NCBI RefSeq assembly: GCF_026162365.1
Contig: NZ_JAOANW010000005.1
Location: 248,001 to 312,000, forward strand
Length of the DNA stretch: 64,000 bases
Reading direction: 5' to 3'
Source: Nitratireductor luteus
GTDB taxonomy: Bacteria; Pseudomonadota; Alphaproteobacteria; Rhizobiales; Rhizobiaceae
Shown here piece after piece: positions 17,718 through 27,438 of the stretch. The translations under genes and the position numbers were made by a program. A model generated the notes under the pieces. It searched no databases and had not been told where the DNA came from. It was given only the letters and a program-made list of their open reading frames with translations. Numbering within the stretch: position 1 is the first letter of the stretch; the number at the start of each line of letters is the position of its first letter.

Positions 17718-18281
17718 GTGAGCGCAACCGATTCGACCGAACCAAATCGTCGCGATTTTCTTTACGTTGCCACAGGCGTTGCCGGCGCGGTCGGCGCGGC
17801 GGGTGTCGCCTGGCCGTTCATCGACCAGATGCGCCCCGATGCGTCCACGCGTGCCCTGGCCTCCGTTCAGGTGGACGTCTCCGGTGTCGAGCCGGGAATG
17901 TCCTTGACCGTGAAGTGGCGCGGCAAGCCGGTCTTCGTTCGCAACCGGACGGAGGCCGAGATCGAGGCGGCGCGGCAGACGCCGCTCGACGACCTCAAGG
18001 ATCCGGTCGCTCGCAACGCGAACATCGCGGGCGATGCGCCGGCGACGGACATCGCCCGTTCGGCAGGCGAGGGTCGCGAAAACTGGCTGATAATGGTGGG
18101 CGTGTGCACGCATCTGGGCTGCGTGCCGCTTGGCCAGGCCGGTGATTTCGGCGGCTGGTTCTGCCCCTGCCACGGCTCGCACTACGACACGGCCGGCCGC
18201 ATCCGCAAAGGCCCGGCGCCGGAGAATCTGCCCGTGCCGACGCTTGCATTCATCTCCGATACCATGATCGAAATCGGCTAG
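17718..18281 (+). CDS. petA: ubiquinol-cytochrome c reductase iron-sulfur subunit (Rieske)
   Basis: The Rieske 2Fe-2S subunit of the bc1 complex, 187 residues. It starts with GTG after GAAAGGA. The N-terminus has a twin-arginine-type [10 protein letters not shown] and a membrane helix (residues 15-35). The cluster ligands are in CTHLGC and CPCHGSHYD near residues 130-155. It is exported folded and stays anchored, carrying electrons from ubiquinol to cytochrome c1. First gene of the petABC operon, with 17 bp to petB. Confidence 0.97.
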   Translation: MSATDSTEPNRRDFLYVATGVAGAVGAAGVAWPFIDQMRPDASTRALASVQVDVSGVEPGMSLTVKWRGKPVFVRNRTEAEIEAARQTPLDDLKDPVARNANIAGDAPATDIARSAGEGRENWLIMVGVCTHLGCVPLGQAGDFGGWFCPCHGSHYDTAGRIRKGPAPENLPVPTLAFISDTMIEIG

Positions 18282-18298
18282 GGCAGGGAGCATAATCA

Positions 18299-19582
18299 AT
18301 GAGCGGTGGACACTCTACCTATAAGCCACAAAGCGGTCTTGGACGCTGGGTCGACGCGCGCCTTCCCTTGCCGCGTCTGATCTACGATTCCTTCGTTGCC
18401 TATCCGGTGCCGCGCAACCTCAACTACGCCTATACGTTCGGCGGCATTCTGACCATCATGCTGGTGGCGCAGATCCTGACCGGCGTCGTGCTGGCCATGC
18501 ATTATGCGGCCAATACGGAGATCGCGTTCCTCTCGGTCGAGAAGATCATGCGCGACGTCAATTCCGGCTGGCTGCTGCGCTATCTGCACGCCAACGGCGC
18601 CTCCATGTTCTTCGTCGCCGTCTATATCCACATCTTCCGCGGGCTCTATTACGGTTCCTACAAGGCGCCGCGCGAGCTCCTGTGGATCCTCGGCTGCATC
18701 ATCTATCTCCTCATGATGGCGACCGCCTTCATGGGCTACGTGCTTCCTTGGGGACAGATGAGCTTCTGGGGCGCGACGGTGATCACCAGTTTCTTCACCG
18801 CCATTCCGCTGGTCGGCACCTGGATCCAGGAATTGCTGCTCGGTGGCTTCGCGGTCGACAATCCAACGCTTAACCGCTTCTTTTCGTTGCATTATCTGCT
18901 GCCCTTCATGATCGCCGGCGTGGTCGTTCTGCATGTGTGGGCTCTGCATGTGACCGGCCAGTCCAACCCGACCGGCATCGAGGTCAAGTCGAAGACGGAC
19001 ACCGTTCGCTTCACGCCCTATGCGACCGTCAAGGACGGCTTCGCCATGGTGTTGTTCCTCATCCTGTTCGCCTATTTCGTCTTCTACATCCCCAACTTCC
19101 TGGGGCATGCGGACAACTATATCGAGGCCGATCCGCTCAAGACGCCGGCGCATATCGTGCCCGAGTGGTACTTCCTGCCCTTCTACGCGATCCTGCGCGC
19201 CATCACCTTCAACATCGGTCCCATCGATTCCAAGCTTGGCGGCGTGCTCGCCATGTTCGGGGCAATCGCCGTGCTGTTCGTGGTGCCGTGGCTCGATACA
19301 TCGAAGGTGCGTTCGGCGGTCTATCGTCCCTGGTACAAGCTGTTCTTCTGGCTCTTCGTGGTCGATTCCATCTTCCTCGGCTGGCTGGGTTCCCGCCCGG
19401 CGGAAGGTGTCTACGTGGCGATGGCCCAGGGGGCGACGCTCTACTACTTCGCCTTCTTCGTGGCGATCATGCCGGTGCTCGGCCTCATCGAGACGCCTCG
19501 GCGCCTGCCCAACTCGATCACGGAAGCCGTGCTTGAGAGGAACAAGGGCGGGGCGGCCTCCACTACCCAGCCCGCGGAGTGA
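18299..19582 (+). CDS. petB: cytochrome b of the bc1 complex
   Basis: A 427-residue integral membrane protein with eight helices and two b-type hemes. The bis-histidine ligands lie in the helix containing [23 protein letters not shown] and in the one containing [21 protein letters not shown]. The Qo-site PEWY motif is present ([17 protein letters not shown]). It catalyses ubiquinol oxidation and quinone reduction in the Q cycle. Its TGA overlaps the start of petC by one base, so the two are translationally coupled. Confidence 0.97.
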   Translation: MSGGHSTYKPQSGLGRWVDARLPLPRLIYDSFVAYPVPRNLNYAYTFGGILTIMLVAQILTGVVLAMHYAANTEIAFLSVEKIMRDVNSGWLLRYLHANGASMFFVAVYIHIFRGLYYGSYKAPRELLWILGCIIYLLMMATAFMGYVLPWGQMSFWGATVITSFFTAIPLVGTWIQELLLGGFAVDNPTLNRFFSLHYLLPFMIAGVVVLHVWALHVTGQSNPTGIEVKSKTDTVRFTPYATVKDGFAMVLFLILFAYFVFYIPNFLGHADNYIEADPLKTPAHIVPEWYFLPFYAILRAITFNIGPIDSKLGGVLAMFGAIAVLFVVPWLDTSKVRSAVYRPWYKLFFWLFVVDSIFLGWLGSRPAEGVYVAMAQGATLYYFAFFVAIMPVLGLIETPRRLPNSITEAVLERNKGGAASTTQPAE

Positions 19583-20442
19583 TGAACGAGCGCATGCGCA
19601 AAGGAATGTTGAAAATGAAGCTTTTGCTCCAAGGATTTGCGGCGCTCGGACTGGGCTTGGCCATCGTCGCCACTGCCGATGCCGCGGAATACCCGATCAA
19701 GAAGCCGGTCGAACAGGACTGGTCGTTCGAGGGGCCGTTCGGCACCTACGACATCGGCCAGCTCCAGCGCGGTTTCAAGGTCTATCGGGAGGTCTGCTCC
19801 TCCTGCCATTCGCTCGATCTGGTCGCCTTCCGCAACCTTGAAGACCTTGGCTACTCGGAAGAGCAGGTACGGGCGATCGCCGCCGAATACGAGGTCGAGG
19901 ATGGACCGGACGAGGCGGGCGACATGTTCATGCGTACCGCCACGCCGTCGGATTACTTCCCGGCGCCTTTCGCCAACCCGCAGCAGGCGGCCGCCTCCAA
20001 CAACGGCGCTGTCCCACCCGATTTCTCGCTGATCGCCAAGGCGCGGGCCGTCGAGCGTGGTTTCCCCACCTTTGTCTTCGACATCTTCACCCAGTATGCC
20101 GAAGGCGGGGTAGACTACATCTACGCGCTCCTCACCGGCTATGATGAGGACCCGCATGGTCACGAAGTGCCCGAAGGCACCTACTACAACCCCTATTTCA
20201 TCAGCGCTGCCTCGCTGGCGATGGCTCCGCCGCTTTCGGACGGCATGGTAACCTATGACGACGGTGCGCCGGAAACGGTCGATCAGTATGCGCGTGACGT
20301 ATCGGCTTTCCTGATGTGGGCGGCCGAGCCGCACATGGTCGAGCGCAAGGCCACCGGCTTCACGGTGATGGTGTTTCTGCTCCTGTTCGGCGGCCTGGTC
20401 TATCTGACCAAGCGCAAGATCTGGGCCGACGTCGCACACTGA
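19582..20442 (+). CDS. petC: cytochrome c1 of the bc1 complex
   Basis: About 286 residues. A signal peptide (MKLLLQGFAALGLGLAIVAT...ADA) is followed by the heme site CSSCH near residues 72-76 and a C-terminal membrane anchor (GFTVMVFLLLFGGLVYL). The axial methionine is probably in ASLAMAPPLSDGM. It passes electrons to soluble cytochrome c. ATG 19582 is coupled to the petB stop; ATG 19615, which has AAAGGA at good spacing and gives a tidier signal peptide, is a serious alternative. Confidence 0.95.
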   Translation: MNERMRKGMLKMKLLLQGFAALGLGLAIVATADAAEYPIKKPVEQDWSFEGPFGTYDIGQLQRGFKVYREVCSSCHSLDLVAFRNLEDLGYSEEQVRAIAAEYEVEDGPDEAGDMFMRTATPSDYFPAPFANPQQAAASNNGAVPPDFSLIAKARAVERGFPTFVFDIFTQYAEGGVDYIYALLTGYDEDPHGHEVPEGTYYNPYFISAASLAMAPPLSDGMVTYDDGAPETVDQYARDVSAFLMWAAEPHMVERKATGFTVMVFLLLFGGLVYLTKRKIWADVAH

Positions 20443-20463
20443 CATCCAAACCGGCAATCGTTG

Positions 20464-20490
20464 AAAAGGGCGCGCAAGCGCCCTTTTCTT
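20464..20490 (+). terminator. intrinsic terminator after petABC
   Basis: AAAAGGGCGC (20464-20473) pairs with GCGCCCTTTT (20478-20487) around a GCAA tetraloop and is followed by CTTTTGG. This is a textbook intrinsic terminator 22 bp after the petC stop, so apt at 20540 is a separate transcript. Confidence 0.9.
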
Positions 20491-20539
20491 TTGGACGCCA
20501 ACACGGCACAACAATGCGGACAGGCAGGATCGGGGCACC

Positions 20540-21085
20540 ATGAAGCAATCGCTGGAAGAGGCGCTGCGCGCGTCCATCAGGACCATACCGGACTATCCCA
20601 AGCCCGGAATCCAGTTCCGCGACATCACCACCCTGCTCGGCGACGCACGTGCGTTCCGGCGTTCGGTCGACGGGCTGGTTCATCCCTATGCAGGCTTGAA
20701 GATCGACAAGGTAGCCGGCATAGAGGCGCGCGGCTTCATCCTGGGCGGGGCGATGGCGCACCAGCTCTCCTCCGGCTTCATCCCGATCCGCAAGAAGGGC
20801 AAGCTGCCGCACGAGACCGTGCGGGTGGCCTACAGCCTCGAATACGGCATCGACGAGATGGAAATGCACCGCGATGCGGTAAACGCTGGCGACAAGGTCA
20901 TCCTCGTCGACGACCTGATCGCCACCGGCGGCACCGCCGAAGGCGCGGTCAAACTCCTGCGCCAGATGGGCGCCGAGATCGTCGCCGCCTGCTTCGTCAT
21001 CGACCTGCCGGACCTCGGCGGCCGGGCGAAACTGGAAGCGCTCGGGGTGGAGGTCAACACGCTGATTTCCTACGAAGGGGATTGA
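20540..21085 (+). CDS. apt: adenine phosphoribosyltransferase
   Basis: A 181-residue purine-salvage enzyme that makes AMP from adenine and PRPP. The PRPP-binding loop is [21 protein letters not shown], and the N-terminal [16 protein letters not shown] and EARGFILGG are typical. Cytosolic and dimeric in known cases. It lies between the petC terminator and converging dehydratase genes. Confidence 0.97.
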   Translation: MKQSLEEALRASIRTIPDYPKPGIQFRDITTLLGDARAFRRSVDGLVHPYAGLKIDKVAGIEARGFILGGAMAHQLSSGFIPIRKKGKLPHETVRVAYSLEYGIDEMEMHRDAVNAGDKVILVDDLIATGGTAEGAVKLLRQMGAEIVAACFVIDLPDLGGRAKLEALGVEVNTLISYEGD

Positions 21086-21097
21086 TCTTCCGGGTTT

Positions 21098-21568
21098 TCA
21101 TGCCGTGCGCAGCAGCACCGCATTGTCGAAAGCCAGGACGGCGGCGCCGTCCTGATTCCTTGCGCCGCCTTCCAGCTTGACGAGCCGCCAGCCGGGCCGG
21201 GACGCGAGCGGCCTATGGGAGACGGCCTTGCGCGTGAAGGTGATCGTATCGCCCACATAGACCGGCTTGGGCCATTTCATGCCGGAGAAGCCGGGGGAGG
21301 GGCCGAATTCCGGCATGGGTCCACCGCCGCTCCAGTCTGTTGGCCCATCGCGTTCCAGGCTTTGCAGATTGTACCGCATCCACATCGCGCCCGTGTGCCA
21401 GCCTGAGGCGCACAGCGCGCCGAAGACGCTGGCCTCGGCGACCTTCTCGTTGACGTGGAATGGCTGGGGATCGTATTTGCGCGCGAACGCCTTGATCTCG
21501 TCGGCGGAGAAGGTGTGGGACCCGAGCGTGACGGTCTCGCCCAGCCTGAGAAAGGTATCGATGCTCAC
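21098..21568 (-). CDS. MaoC-family dehydratase
   Basis: A 156-residue hot-dog fold protein. The hydratase motif region shows AFARKYDPQPFHVNEKVAEASVFGALCASGWHTGAMWMR, in which D-x2-P-x-H is the conserved active-site element, and later PVYVGDTITF. It starts at GTG 21568, overlapping the stop of the gene upstream. These proteins hydrate or dehydrate enoyl-CoA or related thioesters. Paired with a second MaoC copy, it may form a heterodimer. Confidence 0.9.
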   Translation of the reverse strand: MSIDTFLRLGETVTLGSHTFSADEIKAFARKYDPQPFHVNEKVAEASVFGALCASGWHTGAMWMRYNLQSLERDGPTDWSGGGPMPEFGPSPGFSGMKWPKPVYVGDTITFTRKAVSHRPLASRPGWRLVKLEGGARNQDGAAVLAFDNAVLLRTA

Positions 21569-22041
21569 GCCGCCGTCTCTTTCGCACTGGCCCTGCGGAG
21601 GGCGAACATGATGGGATTCTCCATCTCCAGCACCGTCTCGCCCCGCTGGTTCGAAACCGAATGGCGGAATGTCACGAGACCGATGCCGGGGCGGGACCTC
21701 ATCTCCCGCTTCGACAGCACTTCGGAACAGCCGGTCAGTGTGTCGCCGGCCAGAACGGGCTTTCTCCACTTCAGCTCGGTAATCCCGGGGGACCCCTGTG
21801 AGGTCGAATGGAGTAGGAAGCCGTCGCACAGCATGCGCATGAACATGGCGCTGGTGTGCCAGCCCGACGCCGACAGCCCGCCCAGTATGCTGGCCTTTCC
21901 CGCTTCCTCGTCCAGATGCATGGGCTGCGCGTCGAACTCGGAGGCGAACTCGACGATCTCCTCCTTGGAGACCGTCTTGGTGGCAAGCTCGATCACGATA
22001 CCCTCCACAAAGTCCTCATAGGCCCACAGCTTTTCGTCCAT
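21565..22041 (-). CDS. MaoC-family dehydratase
   Basis: The upstream partner, 158 residues, start ATG 22041 with AAGGAA before it. It carries the same motif: FASEFDAQPMHLDEEAGKASILGGLSASGWHTSAMFMR, then KPVLAGDTLTG. It is about as long as its neighbour and clearly a paralogue, the outcome of an ancient tandem duplication. Its TGA overlaps the next start as GTGA. The substrate is unknown. Confidence 0.9.
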   Translation of the reverse strand: MDEKLWAYEDFVEGIVIELATKTVSKEEIVEFASEFDAQPMHLDEEAGKASILGGLSASGWHTSAMFMRMLCDGFLLHSTSQGSPGITELKWRKPVLAGDTLTGCSEVLSKREMRSRPGIGLVTFRHSVSNQRGETVLEMENPIMFALRRASAKETAA

Positions 22042-22091
22042 CGCCGGTTCCTTCTGCCCCTCGGGTCGATGTTCTCGTTGCACATTGTGCC

Positions 22092-22129
22092 AAAATAAAA
22101 AAGCCCCGGCGCGCAATCGGCCGGGGCTT
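22092..22129 (-). terminator. intrinsic terminator of the peroxiredoxin gene
   Basis: On the minus strand AAGCCCCGG (22129-22121) pairs with CCGGGGCTT (22109-22101) around an 11-nt loop, then a T-rich run TTTTTATTTTG follows. It lies 28 bp after the stop of the peroxiredoxin gene, and only 50 bp before the start of the MaoC pair. Confidence 0.85.
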
Positions 22130-22157
22130 CGGGTAGCGCCTCTGCTGCGCGGGCCGG

Positions 22158-22700
22158 TTACGCTGCCGCCGATTCCCGCGTGCGCAGGTTCTGCAGGATA
22201 TTCTGCGGCGAGGACACGCCGTAGGGGTCTGCGTCGCAATTGTCCGAGAAGCCCTCCTCCTCGAACCACTGCTCGACCAGCCCGTCATTCACGACGGCGG
22301 CGTAGCGCCAGGAGCGCATGCCGAAGCCGAGATTGTCCTTGGCCACCAGCATGCCCATCTTGCGGGTGAACTCGCCCGAGCCGTCAGGAATGAGCTTGAT
22401 ACGCTCGATGCCCTGGTGCTTCGCCCAGGCATTCATGACGAAGGCATCGTTGACCGAGATGCAGTAGATCTCGTCGATCCCTTCCGCCTTGAACTCGTCG
22501 AACAGCTTCTCGAAATCGGGAAGCTGGTAGGTGGAGCAGGTGGGCGTGAAGGCGCCCGGCAGTGAGAACAGCACGACCCGTTTTCCGCCGAAATAGTCGG
22601 CGGTGCTCTTGTCTTCCCAGCGGAAAGGATTCGGTCCTTCGATGGATTCGTCGCGAACGCGGGTGCGGAAGGTCACGTCAGGTACTTTGCGGTTGAGCAT
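22158..22700 (-). CDS. peroxiredoxin, Prx5/AhpE type
   Basis: A 180-residue thiol peroxidase. The peroxidatic cysteine is in LPGAFTPTCSTYQLPDF, the Prx5-class PxxxT(S)xxC pattern. Further on are DEIYCISVNDAFVMNAW and GLVEQWFEEEG, which contribute the Arg/Trp active-site shell. It reduces hydrogen peroxide and alkyl hydroperoxides, probably using glutaredoxin or thioredoxin. ATG 22700 follows GGGAG. Single gene with its own terminator. Confidence 0.93.
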   Translation of the reverse strand: MLNRKVPDVTFRTRVRDESIEGPNPFRWEDKSTADYFGGKRVVLFSLPGAFTPTCSTYQLPDFEKLFDEFKAEGIDEIYCISVNDAFVMNAWAKHQGIERIKLIPDGSGEFTRKMGMLVAKDNLGFGMRSWRYAAVVNDGLVEQWFEEEGFSDNCDADPYGVSSPQNILQNLRTRESAAA

Positions 22701-22911
22701 CGATTGGCTCCCTATATCAATAATGGACCGCAGCGCAGCATCTCCTGCCGCACCGGATCGACTAGCCCTAATGAAATGGCGTCTCTTGGGAGGAAAACGC
22801 CGATATTGCGACGCAAAAATAAGGGCTCCACATGGCAGTGCCAAGACGGGCGCGGCGCATAAATGCTGCATGTGCGAAAGAGTCACAGATTTTTGGCTCG
22901 AAAACAGGCTC

Positions 22912-23880
22912 TCAGAGCCAGCCGCGCCTCTTGAAGTACAAGAAGGGCAGGACTGCCGAGGCGACCATGATGACCAGCGCCAGCGGATAGCCGAAGCTCC
23001 AGGAAAGCTCGGGCATCTTCTCGAAGTTCATGCCGTATATCGACGCCACCAGGGTCGGCGGAAGGAAGATCACGGCGACGACCGAGAATATCTTGATGAT
23101 GGCGTTCTGCTCGATGCTGATCATGCCGAGCGTTGCGTCGAGCAGGAAAGTGATCTTCTGGGACAGCGTGGCGGCATGGTCCGAAATCGAAGCCACGTCG
23201 CGCTGCAGCGTTTTCACTCGGGCACGCGCCTCACGGTCGCTTTTCCCCATGAGTGTACTCAGGAAACCGCACAGGCGCTGCAGCGACAGGAGGCTGTCCT
23301 GCATGTTGGAGAGAAGCTCCTCCTTGCGGCCGATCTTGCGCAGGATGATCTGAAAGTTGCGGTCCCGCTTGGAGACCTGCCGTTCTGCCGGGTGGAAGAT
23401 CCCGTGCGCGATCTCGCCGATCTCCCGGCCGGCGCGCTCCAGAATATCGGCCTCGCGGTCGACGATCACCTCCAGCAGGGCGATCAGGATGGATTCGCCG
23501 TCCTGGCAGCCCAGCGCCACCTTTTCGGCACGCTGCGGAAACGTCTCGAAGGAGCGCGGCTCGTGATAGCGGATGGTGGCGAGCTTGCCGGCGGCAAGGA
23601 CGAAGGTCACCGGCGCCATCTCCGGCCGGTCGCCATCGGCCTTGGCGGGCAGGGTGGCGGTCATGAAATGGGCGCCATCCTCGGCATAAAGGCGGCTGGA
23701 GATCTCGATCTCTTCCATTTCGTCCCGGGTCGGAACGCCCACTCCCAGCCACGCCTCGACGGCCTGTTCCTCCTCGTCCGTAGGCGACAGCAAATCCACC
23801 CAGACAACGGCGGCGTCGTGCGCCTCAACGCTGTCCGCGGACTGCAGGCGTCCATTGTCCGGCGTATAGGCCTTAAGCAT
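22912..23880 (-). CDS. CorA-family magnesium transporter
   Basis: A 322-residue CIS-type metal transporter. A long acidic and helical cytosolic domain precedes two C-terminal membrane helices, with the selectivity motif YGMNFE between them (IFLPPTLVASIYGMNFEKMP). The tail ends FLYFKRRGWL. It carries Mg2+ and possibly Co2+ or Ni2+ inward. Start ATG 23880 (MLKAYTPDNGRL) fits the family length; a longer open frame upstream to 23925 is unlikely. Confidence 0.9.
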   Translation of the reverse strand: MLKAYTPDNGRLQSADSVEAHDAAVVWVDLLSPTDEEEQAVEAWLGVGVPTRDEMEEIEISSRLYAEDGAHFMTATLPAKADGDRPEMAPVTFVLAAGKLATIRYHEPRSFETFPQRAEKVALGCQDGESILIALLEVIVDREADILERAGREIGEIAHGIFHPAERQVSKRDRNFQIILRKIGRKEELLSNMQDSLLSLQRLCGFLSTLMGKSDREARARVKTLQRDVASISDHAATLSQKITFLLDATLGMISIEQNAIIKIFSVVAVIFLPPTLVASIYGMNFEKMPELSWSFGYPLALVIMVASAVLPFLYFKRRGWL

Positions 23881-23987
23881 GGGCGATCTCCCGGTTCGAC
23901 AACGACTGATGCCGGCATCCGACATGCAACGTCAAGCGTGCGTGCCGGCGGATGGGTGCGGCATGCAACGGCAATGCTGCGGCAATG

Positions 23988-25091
23988 CTACGTATTGAAC
24001 TTGAACAGCATCACGTCGCCATCGCTGACGACATATTCCTTGCCCTCGTCGCGCGCCTTGCCGGCATCGCGCGCGGCGACTTCGCCGCCCAGCGACACGA
24101 AGTCGTCAAAGGCGATCGTCTGCGCCCGGATGAAGCCGCGTTCGAAATCGGTGTGGATGACGCCGGCCGCCTGCGGGGCTTTCGCCCCCTTGGTGACCGT
24201 CCATGCACGGGTTTCCTTCGGGCCCGCCGTGAAGAAGGTAATGAGGTCCAGAAGTTCGTAGCCCGCCCGGATCAGTCGGTTGAGTCCTGGCTCTTCGAGT
24301 CCCATGGCTTCCAGATATTCGGCCGCCTCGGCATCGGGGAGTTGGGAAACCTCGGCCTCGATGGCGGCTGAAATGACGACGGTGCCAGCGCCTTGCGCCG
24401 CGGCCATCTCTTCCACGCGTTTGCTCTGGGCGTTGCCGTCAGCCGCGTCCTCTTCGGCCACGTTGCAGACATAAAGCACCGGCTTCGATGTCAAGAGGTT
24501 GAGACTGCGCAGGATATTGAGGTCTTCGGCGGCGATGCCGTCCAAGAGCAGGCGCGCCGGTTTGCCCTCCTGCAGCAGTGTCAGCGCCTGCTCCATCATC
24601 GGCAGAAGGGTGGCGGCCTCCTTGTCCTTGCCGGTGGCGCGCTTGCGCATCTGGGTCGTGCGCCGCTCGAGGCTTTCGAGGTCGGCAAGCATCAGCTCCG
24701 TTTCCACGGTCTCGGCGTCGGCCACGGGGTCGATGCGGCCTTCCACATGGGTGATGTCGTCGTCCTCGAAGCAGCGCAGCACGTGGACGATGGCGTCGAC
24801 TTCACGGATATTGGCAAGAAACTGGTTGCCCAGCCCTTCGCCCTTGGACGCCCCGCGCACCAGACCGGCAATGTCGACGAAGGAAATGCGCGTCGGTATG
24901 ATCTCCTTCGAGCCGGCGACACCTGCAATCTTCTTCAGGCGCGGGTCGGGCACGGCCACCTCGCCGGTATTGGGCTCGATGGTGCAAAAGGGATAGTTGG
25001 CCGCCTGCGCGGCCGCCGTCCGGGTGAGAGCGTTGAACAGCGTCGATTTGCCGACATTGGGCAGGCCGACAATGCCGCATTTGAAACCCAT
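23988..25091 (-). CDS. ychF: redox-regulated ATPase YchF
   Basis: A 367-residue Obg-family P-loop protein that favours ATP. G1 is GLPNVGKST, followed by NYPFCTIEPN, the G3 DIAGLVRG, the ATPase-specific YVCNVAE that replaces NKxD, and a C-terminal TGS-type domain (ITFFTAGPKETRAWTVTKG). It binds ribosomes and affects translation and oxidative stress. Downstream of pth on the same strand, now separated by a palindromic element whose end supplies AGAGG 8 nt before the ATG. Confidence 0.95.
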   Translation of the reverse strand: MGFKCGIVGLPNVGKSTLFNALTRTAAAQAANYPFCTIEPNTGEVAVPDPRLKKIAGVAGSKEIIPTRISFVDIAGLVRGASKGEGLGNQFLANIREVDAIVHVLRCFEDDDITHVEGRIDPVADAETVETELMLADLESLERRTTQMRKRATGKDKEAATLLPMMEQALTLLQEGKPARLLLDGIAAEDLNILRSLNLLTSKPVLYVCNVAEEDAADGNAQSKRVEEMAAAQGAGTVVISAAIEAEVSQLPDAEAAEYLEAMGLEEPGLNRLIRAGYELLDLITFFTAGPKETRAWTVTKGAKAPQAAGVIHTDFERGFIRAQTIAFDDFVSLGGEVAARDAGKARDEGKEYVVSDGDVMLFKFNT

Positions 25092-25093
25092 AT

Positions 25094-25363
25094 CTAGTAC
25101 CTCTGCACAGGGATTTTGACTGTTTGACCGGCTTGTCGTGTCTGCTGGCAAGGCGTGGTCCGCGCCGTGGTCCAAGCGACCACAAGCGGGGCACAACGAT
25201 GTCCAGCAGACACGACAAGCCGGCCCTTCGGGTGGGACATAATCGTCCATCGGCGGCGTTGCGCCGCTTGGCCGTATGCCCCATACGCCCGGCGGGACGC
25301 GCCTGGCCGAGTGAACGATTCTGTCTCCATCAAACAATCAAAATCCCTGTGCAGAGGTACTAG
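25094..25363. mobile_element. MITE-like element with nested inverted repeats
   Basis: Long inverted repeats of 34 bp (25094-25127 and 25330-25363, one mismatch) bound this stretch. The outermost bases are CTA on the left and TAG on the right, as expected if an element inserted at the TA of a CTAG site and duplicated TA. Within it lies a second, perfect 21-bp inverted repeat (25128-25148 and 25203-25223). There is no transposase frame. Insertion at CTAG with TA duplication is the preference reported for IS630-family transposases, so this looks like a non-autonomous derivative of such an element. It lies exactly between the pth stop and the ychF start. Confidence 0.8.
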
Positions 25364-26076
25364 TCCTTCTTGCCGAGGATCTTCTTGAGCATGGCCGCCA
25401 TCGGTCCGTCCTCGGGGACCTGCGGTGCAATGTGTTTCGGCCGCGCCTGTCGGATATGGCTTTGGCCCCCGGCGGTCTTGGGCGCGCGTGCGGCCGGTTT
25501 GTCTTCCTTACCCTTCACGGCAAGGCTCGCCTTGTTCATGAAGCCGTTGTCGTCGCCCTTTGCCAGCATGCCGGCATTGTCGGCGATGGCCTCCAGCAGC
25601 GGGTCCAGCCAATCGTGATCCGACTTGGCAAAGTCGCCCAGCACATGACCGTTCACGCGCGCCTTGTCGCCCGGATGGCCGATGCCGATGCGCACGCGCC
25701 GATAATCCTTGCCGCAATGAGCATCGATGGATTTGATGCCGTTGTGGCCGCCGGCCCCGCCGCCGGTCTTGATGCGCAGCTTTCCAGGCGCCAGATCCAG
25801 TTCGTCGTAAAAGACGATCAGGTCGGCCAGGGTCAGCTTGTAGAAGCGCAAGGCTTCGCCGATGGCCTGGCCGGACAGGTTCATGAAGGTCTGCGGCTTG
25901 ATGAGCAGCACCTTTTCACCGTCCAGCTTGCCGTCAGCCACAAGGGCGGAAAACTTTCTCGACCACGGCGAAAAGGAATGGCGGCGGTGTATCGCATCCG
26001 CCGCCATGAAACCGACATTGTGCCGGTGGTTTTCGTATTGCCGGCCCGGATTTCCGAGCCCTGCAATGAGAAGCAT
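25360..26076 (-). CDS. pth: peptidyl-tRNA hydrolase
   Basis: A 238-residue enzyme that frees tRNAs from stalled peptidyl-tRNA. Catalytic and conserved parts are [21 protein letters not shown] (catalytic His), [38 protein letters not shown] and RVRIGIGHP. About 45 residues beyond the catalytic core form a basic tail ending LKKILGKKD. Its TAG stop is part of the CTAG target of the inserted element, and remains intact. The tail codons AAG AAG GAC contain AAGAAGGA, the likely original ribosome-binding site of ychF. Confidence 0.95.
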   Translation of the reverse strand: MLLIAGLGNPGRQYENHRHNVGFMAADAIHRRHSFSPWSRKFSALVADGKLDGEKVLLIKPQTFMNLSGQAIGEALRFYKLTLADLIVFYDELDLAPGKLRIKTGGGAGGHNGIKSIDAHCGKDYRRVRIGIGHPGDKARVNGHVLGDFAKSDHDWLDPLLEAIADNAGMLAKGDDNGFMNKASLAVKGKEDKPAARAPKTAGGQSHIRQARPKHIAPQVPEDGPMAAMLKKILGKKD

Positions 26077-26100
26077 TGAGCTGCCTCCGGGGGTGGAGGA

Positions 26101-26745
26101 CTATTCCTCCCCGCCTTCCTCTTCCTCGGCTTCTTCCGCTTCGCCTTCTTCCTCCTCGGCGCCCTCGGACTTCAGTCCGGCGGGAGCAGCCACGGTGGCG
26201 ATGGTGAAGTCGCGGTCGCTGATGGTCGGCTCCACGCCTTCCGGCAGCTTGATCGCCGAAATGTGCACGGAATCGCCGAGGTCCAGGCCGGTCAGGTCAA
26301 CCTCGATGAACTCGGGAATGGACGTGGCGGGGCAGACGAACTCGACCTCGTGACGGACGATGTTCAGCACGCCGCCGCGCTTGAGGCCGGGGCTGGCTTC
26401 CTCGTTGATGAAGTGCACCGGCACGTTCACGGTCACGATGGTGTTCTTGCCGATGCGCAGAAAGTCGACATGCATCGTGAAGTCACGCACCGGATCGAGC
26501 TGGTAATCCTTCGGCAGGACCTGGATCTTCTTGCCGTCGACATCGATGGTGGCGATCGTCGTCATGAAGCCGCCGCCGTGGATCTTCAGCGTCACTTCCT
26601 TGTAGGGAAGGGCGATCGTCAGGGGAGCTTCTTTTTCGCCGTAAATGACGGCGGGAACCATACCGTTGCGCCGAATTGCCCGGGCGGACCCCTTACCGAC
26701 CCGTTCGCGCGCCTCGGCCTTCAGTTCATAGGTCTGATGGCTCAT
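26101..26745 (-). CDS. rplY: 50S ribosomal protein L25/general stress protein Ctc
   Basis: A 214-residue L25 of the long, two-domain (TL5/Ctc) type that binds 5S rRNA. The N-terminal domain begins [22 protein letters not shown] and the second domain has [35 protein letters not shown]. The C-terminal tail is strongly acidic (Glu-rich, about residues 190-214). AAAGGAAA precedes the ATG. It is followed by pth on the same strand, the usual rplY-pth-ychF order of alphaproteobacteria. Confidence 0.96.
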   Translation of the reverse strand: MSHQTYELKAEARERVGKGSARAIRRNGMVPAVIYGEKEAPLTIALPYKEVTLKIHGGGFMTTIATIDVDGKKIQVLPKDYQLDPVRDFTMHVDFLRIGKNTIVTVNVPVHFINEEASPGLKRGGVLNIVRHEVEFVCPATSIPEFIEVDLTGLDLGDSVHISAIKLPEGVEPTISDRDFTIATVAAPAGLKSEGAEEEEGEAEEAEEEEGGEE

Positions 26746-26971
26746 CAGGCTTTCCTTTCTTGTTGTCGGAGCGCCAACGAAAACGGCCAGGCCGTCCGCG
26801 AAAGCGTGAAAGCCATCCCGGCCAGCCAACGATGCGCCGCCAGCGGCGGCTACCATCGATCATTCGGGAATGGGACTTCCATCCGCGTTGCCTCCAAGGG
26901 TGTCTACGCGGACGGCGGGTCTATAGCCGATGAGCGGGCGGCACGCAAGGCCGCGGCCGGCCTGCCTTCGG

Positions 26972-27394
26972 TCAGTTGAGCCGCAAGGGTTGCGGCTTGC
27001 GTTTCGGCGGCGCACTGGGCGGCGGCACCTCGTACCGTTCGTCATAGACGGCCCGGGCCTCGTCCATACGGTCGCGGTTTTCGAGCGCGAAGCGCGTCAG
27101 CGCCATCACAGGTTCGGCCAGGTCGCGGCCGAACAGGGTGAGGCGGTAGTCCACGCAGGGCGGGACGGTCGGATACTCCGTCCGTTCGATGAAGCCGTCG
27201 CGCTCCAGCGCGCGCAGCGAGGACGTCAGCACCTTCTGGGATATGCCATGCACACGGCGCTTCAATTCATTGAAGCGGAGCGGGCCTTCCGTCAGGCGAG
27301 CGATGATGAGGGCCGTCCATTTATCGCCGATGAGCGAGAGCACCTCGCTGATCGGCCGGCAGCTGTCCGATATGTGTCCGCGACGTGGTTTCAT
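26972..27394 (-). CDS. HxlR-family transcriptional regulator
   Basis: A 140-residue winged-helix regulator: SCRPISEVLSLIGDKWTALIIARLTEGPLRFNELKRRVHGISQKVLTSSLRALERDGFIERTEYPTVPPCVDYRLT. The WTALII and YPTVPP elements are diagnostic. ATG 27394 has AAGAAGG before it. It diverges from an FMN reductase gene (27494) and probably regulates it, as YodB/HypR-like regulators do in response to quinones or diamide. It has a Cys at residue 12 in the SDSCRP context, the position of the redox-sensing Cys in YodB-type proteins. Confidence 0.92.
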   Translation of the reverse strand: MKPRRGHISDSCRPISEVLSLIGDKWTALIIARLTEGPLRFNELKRRVHGISQKVLTSSLRALERDGFIERTEYPTVPPCVDYRLTLFGRDLAEPVMALTRFALENRDRMDEARAVYDERYEVPPPSAPPKRKPQPLRLN

Positions 27395-27438
27395 AAAAGT
27401 GCCTTCTTGTTCGCACCGCACAACGGAAAGATATAGGC

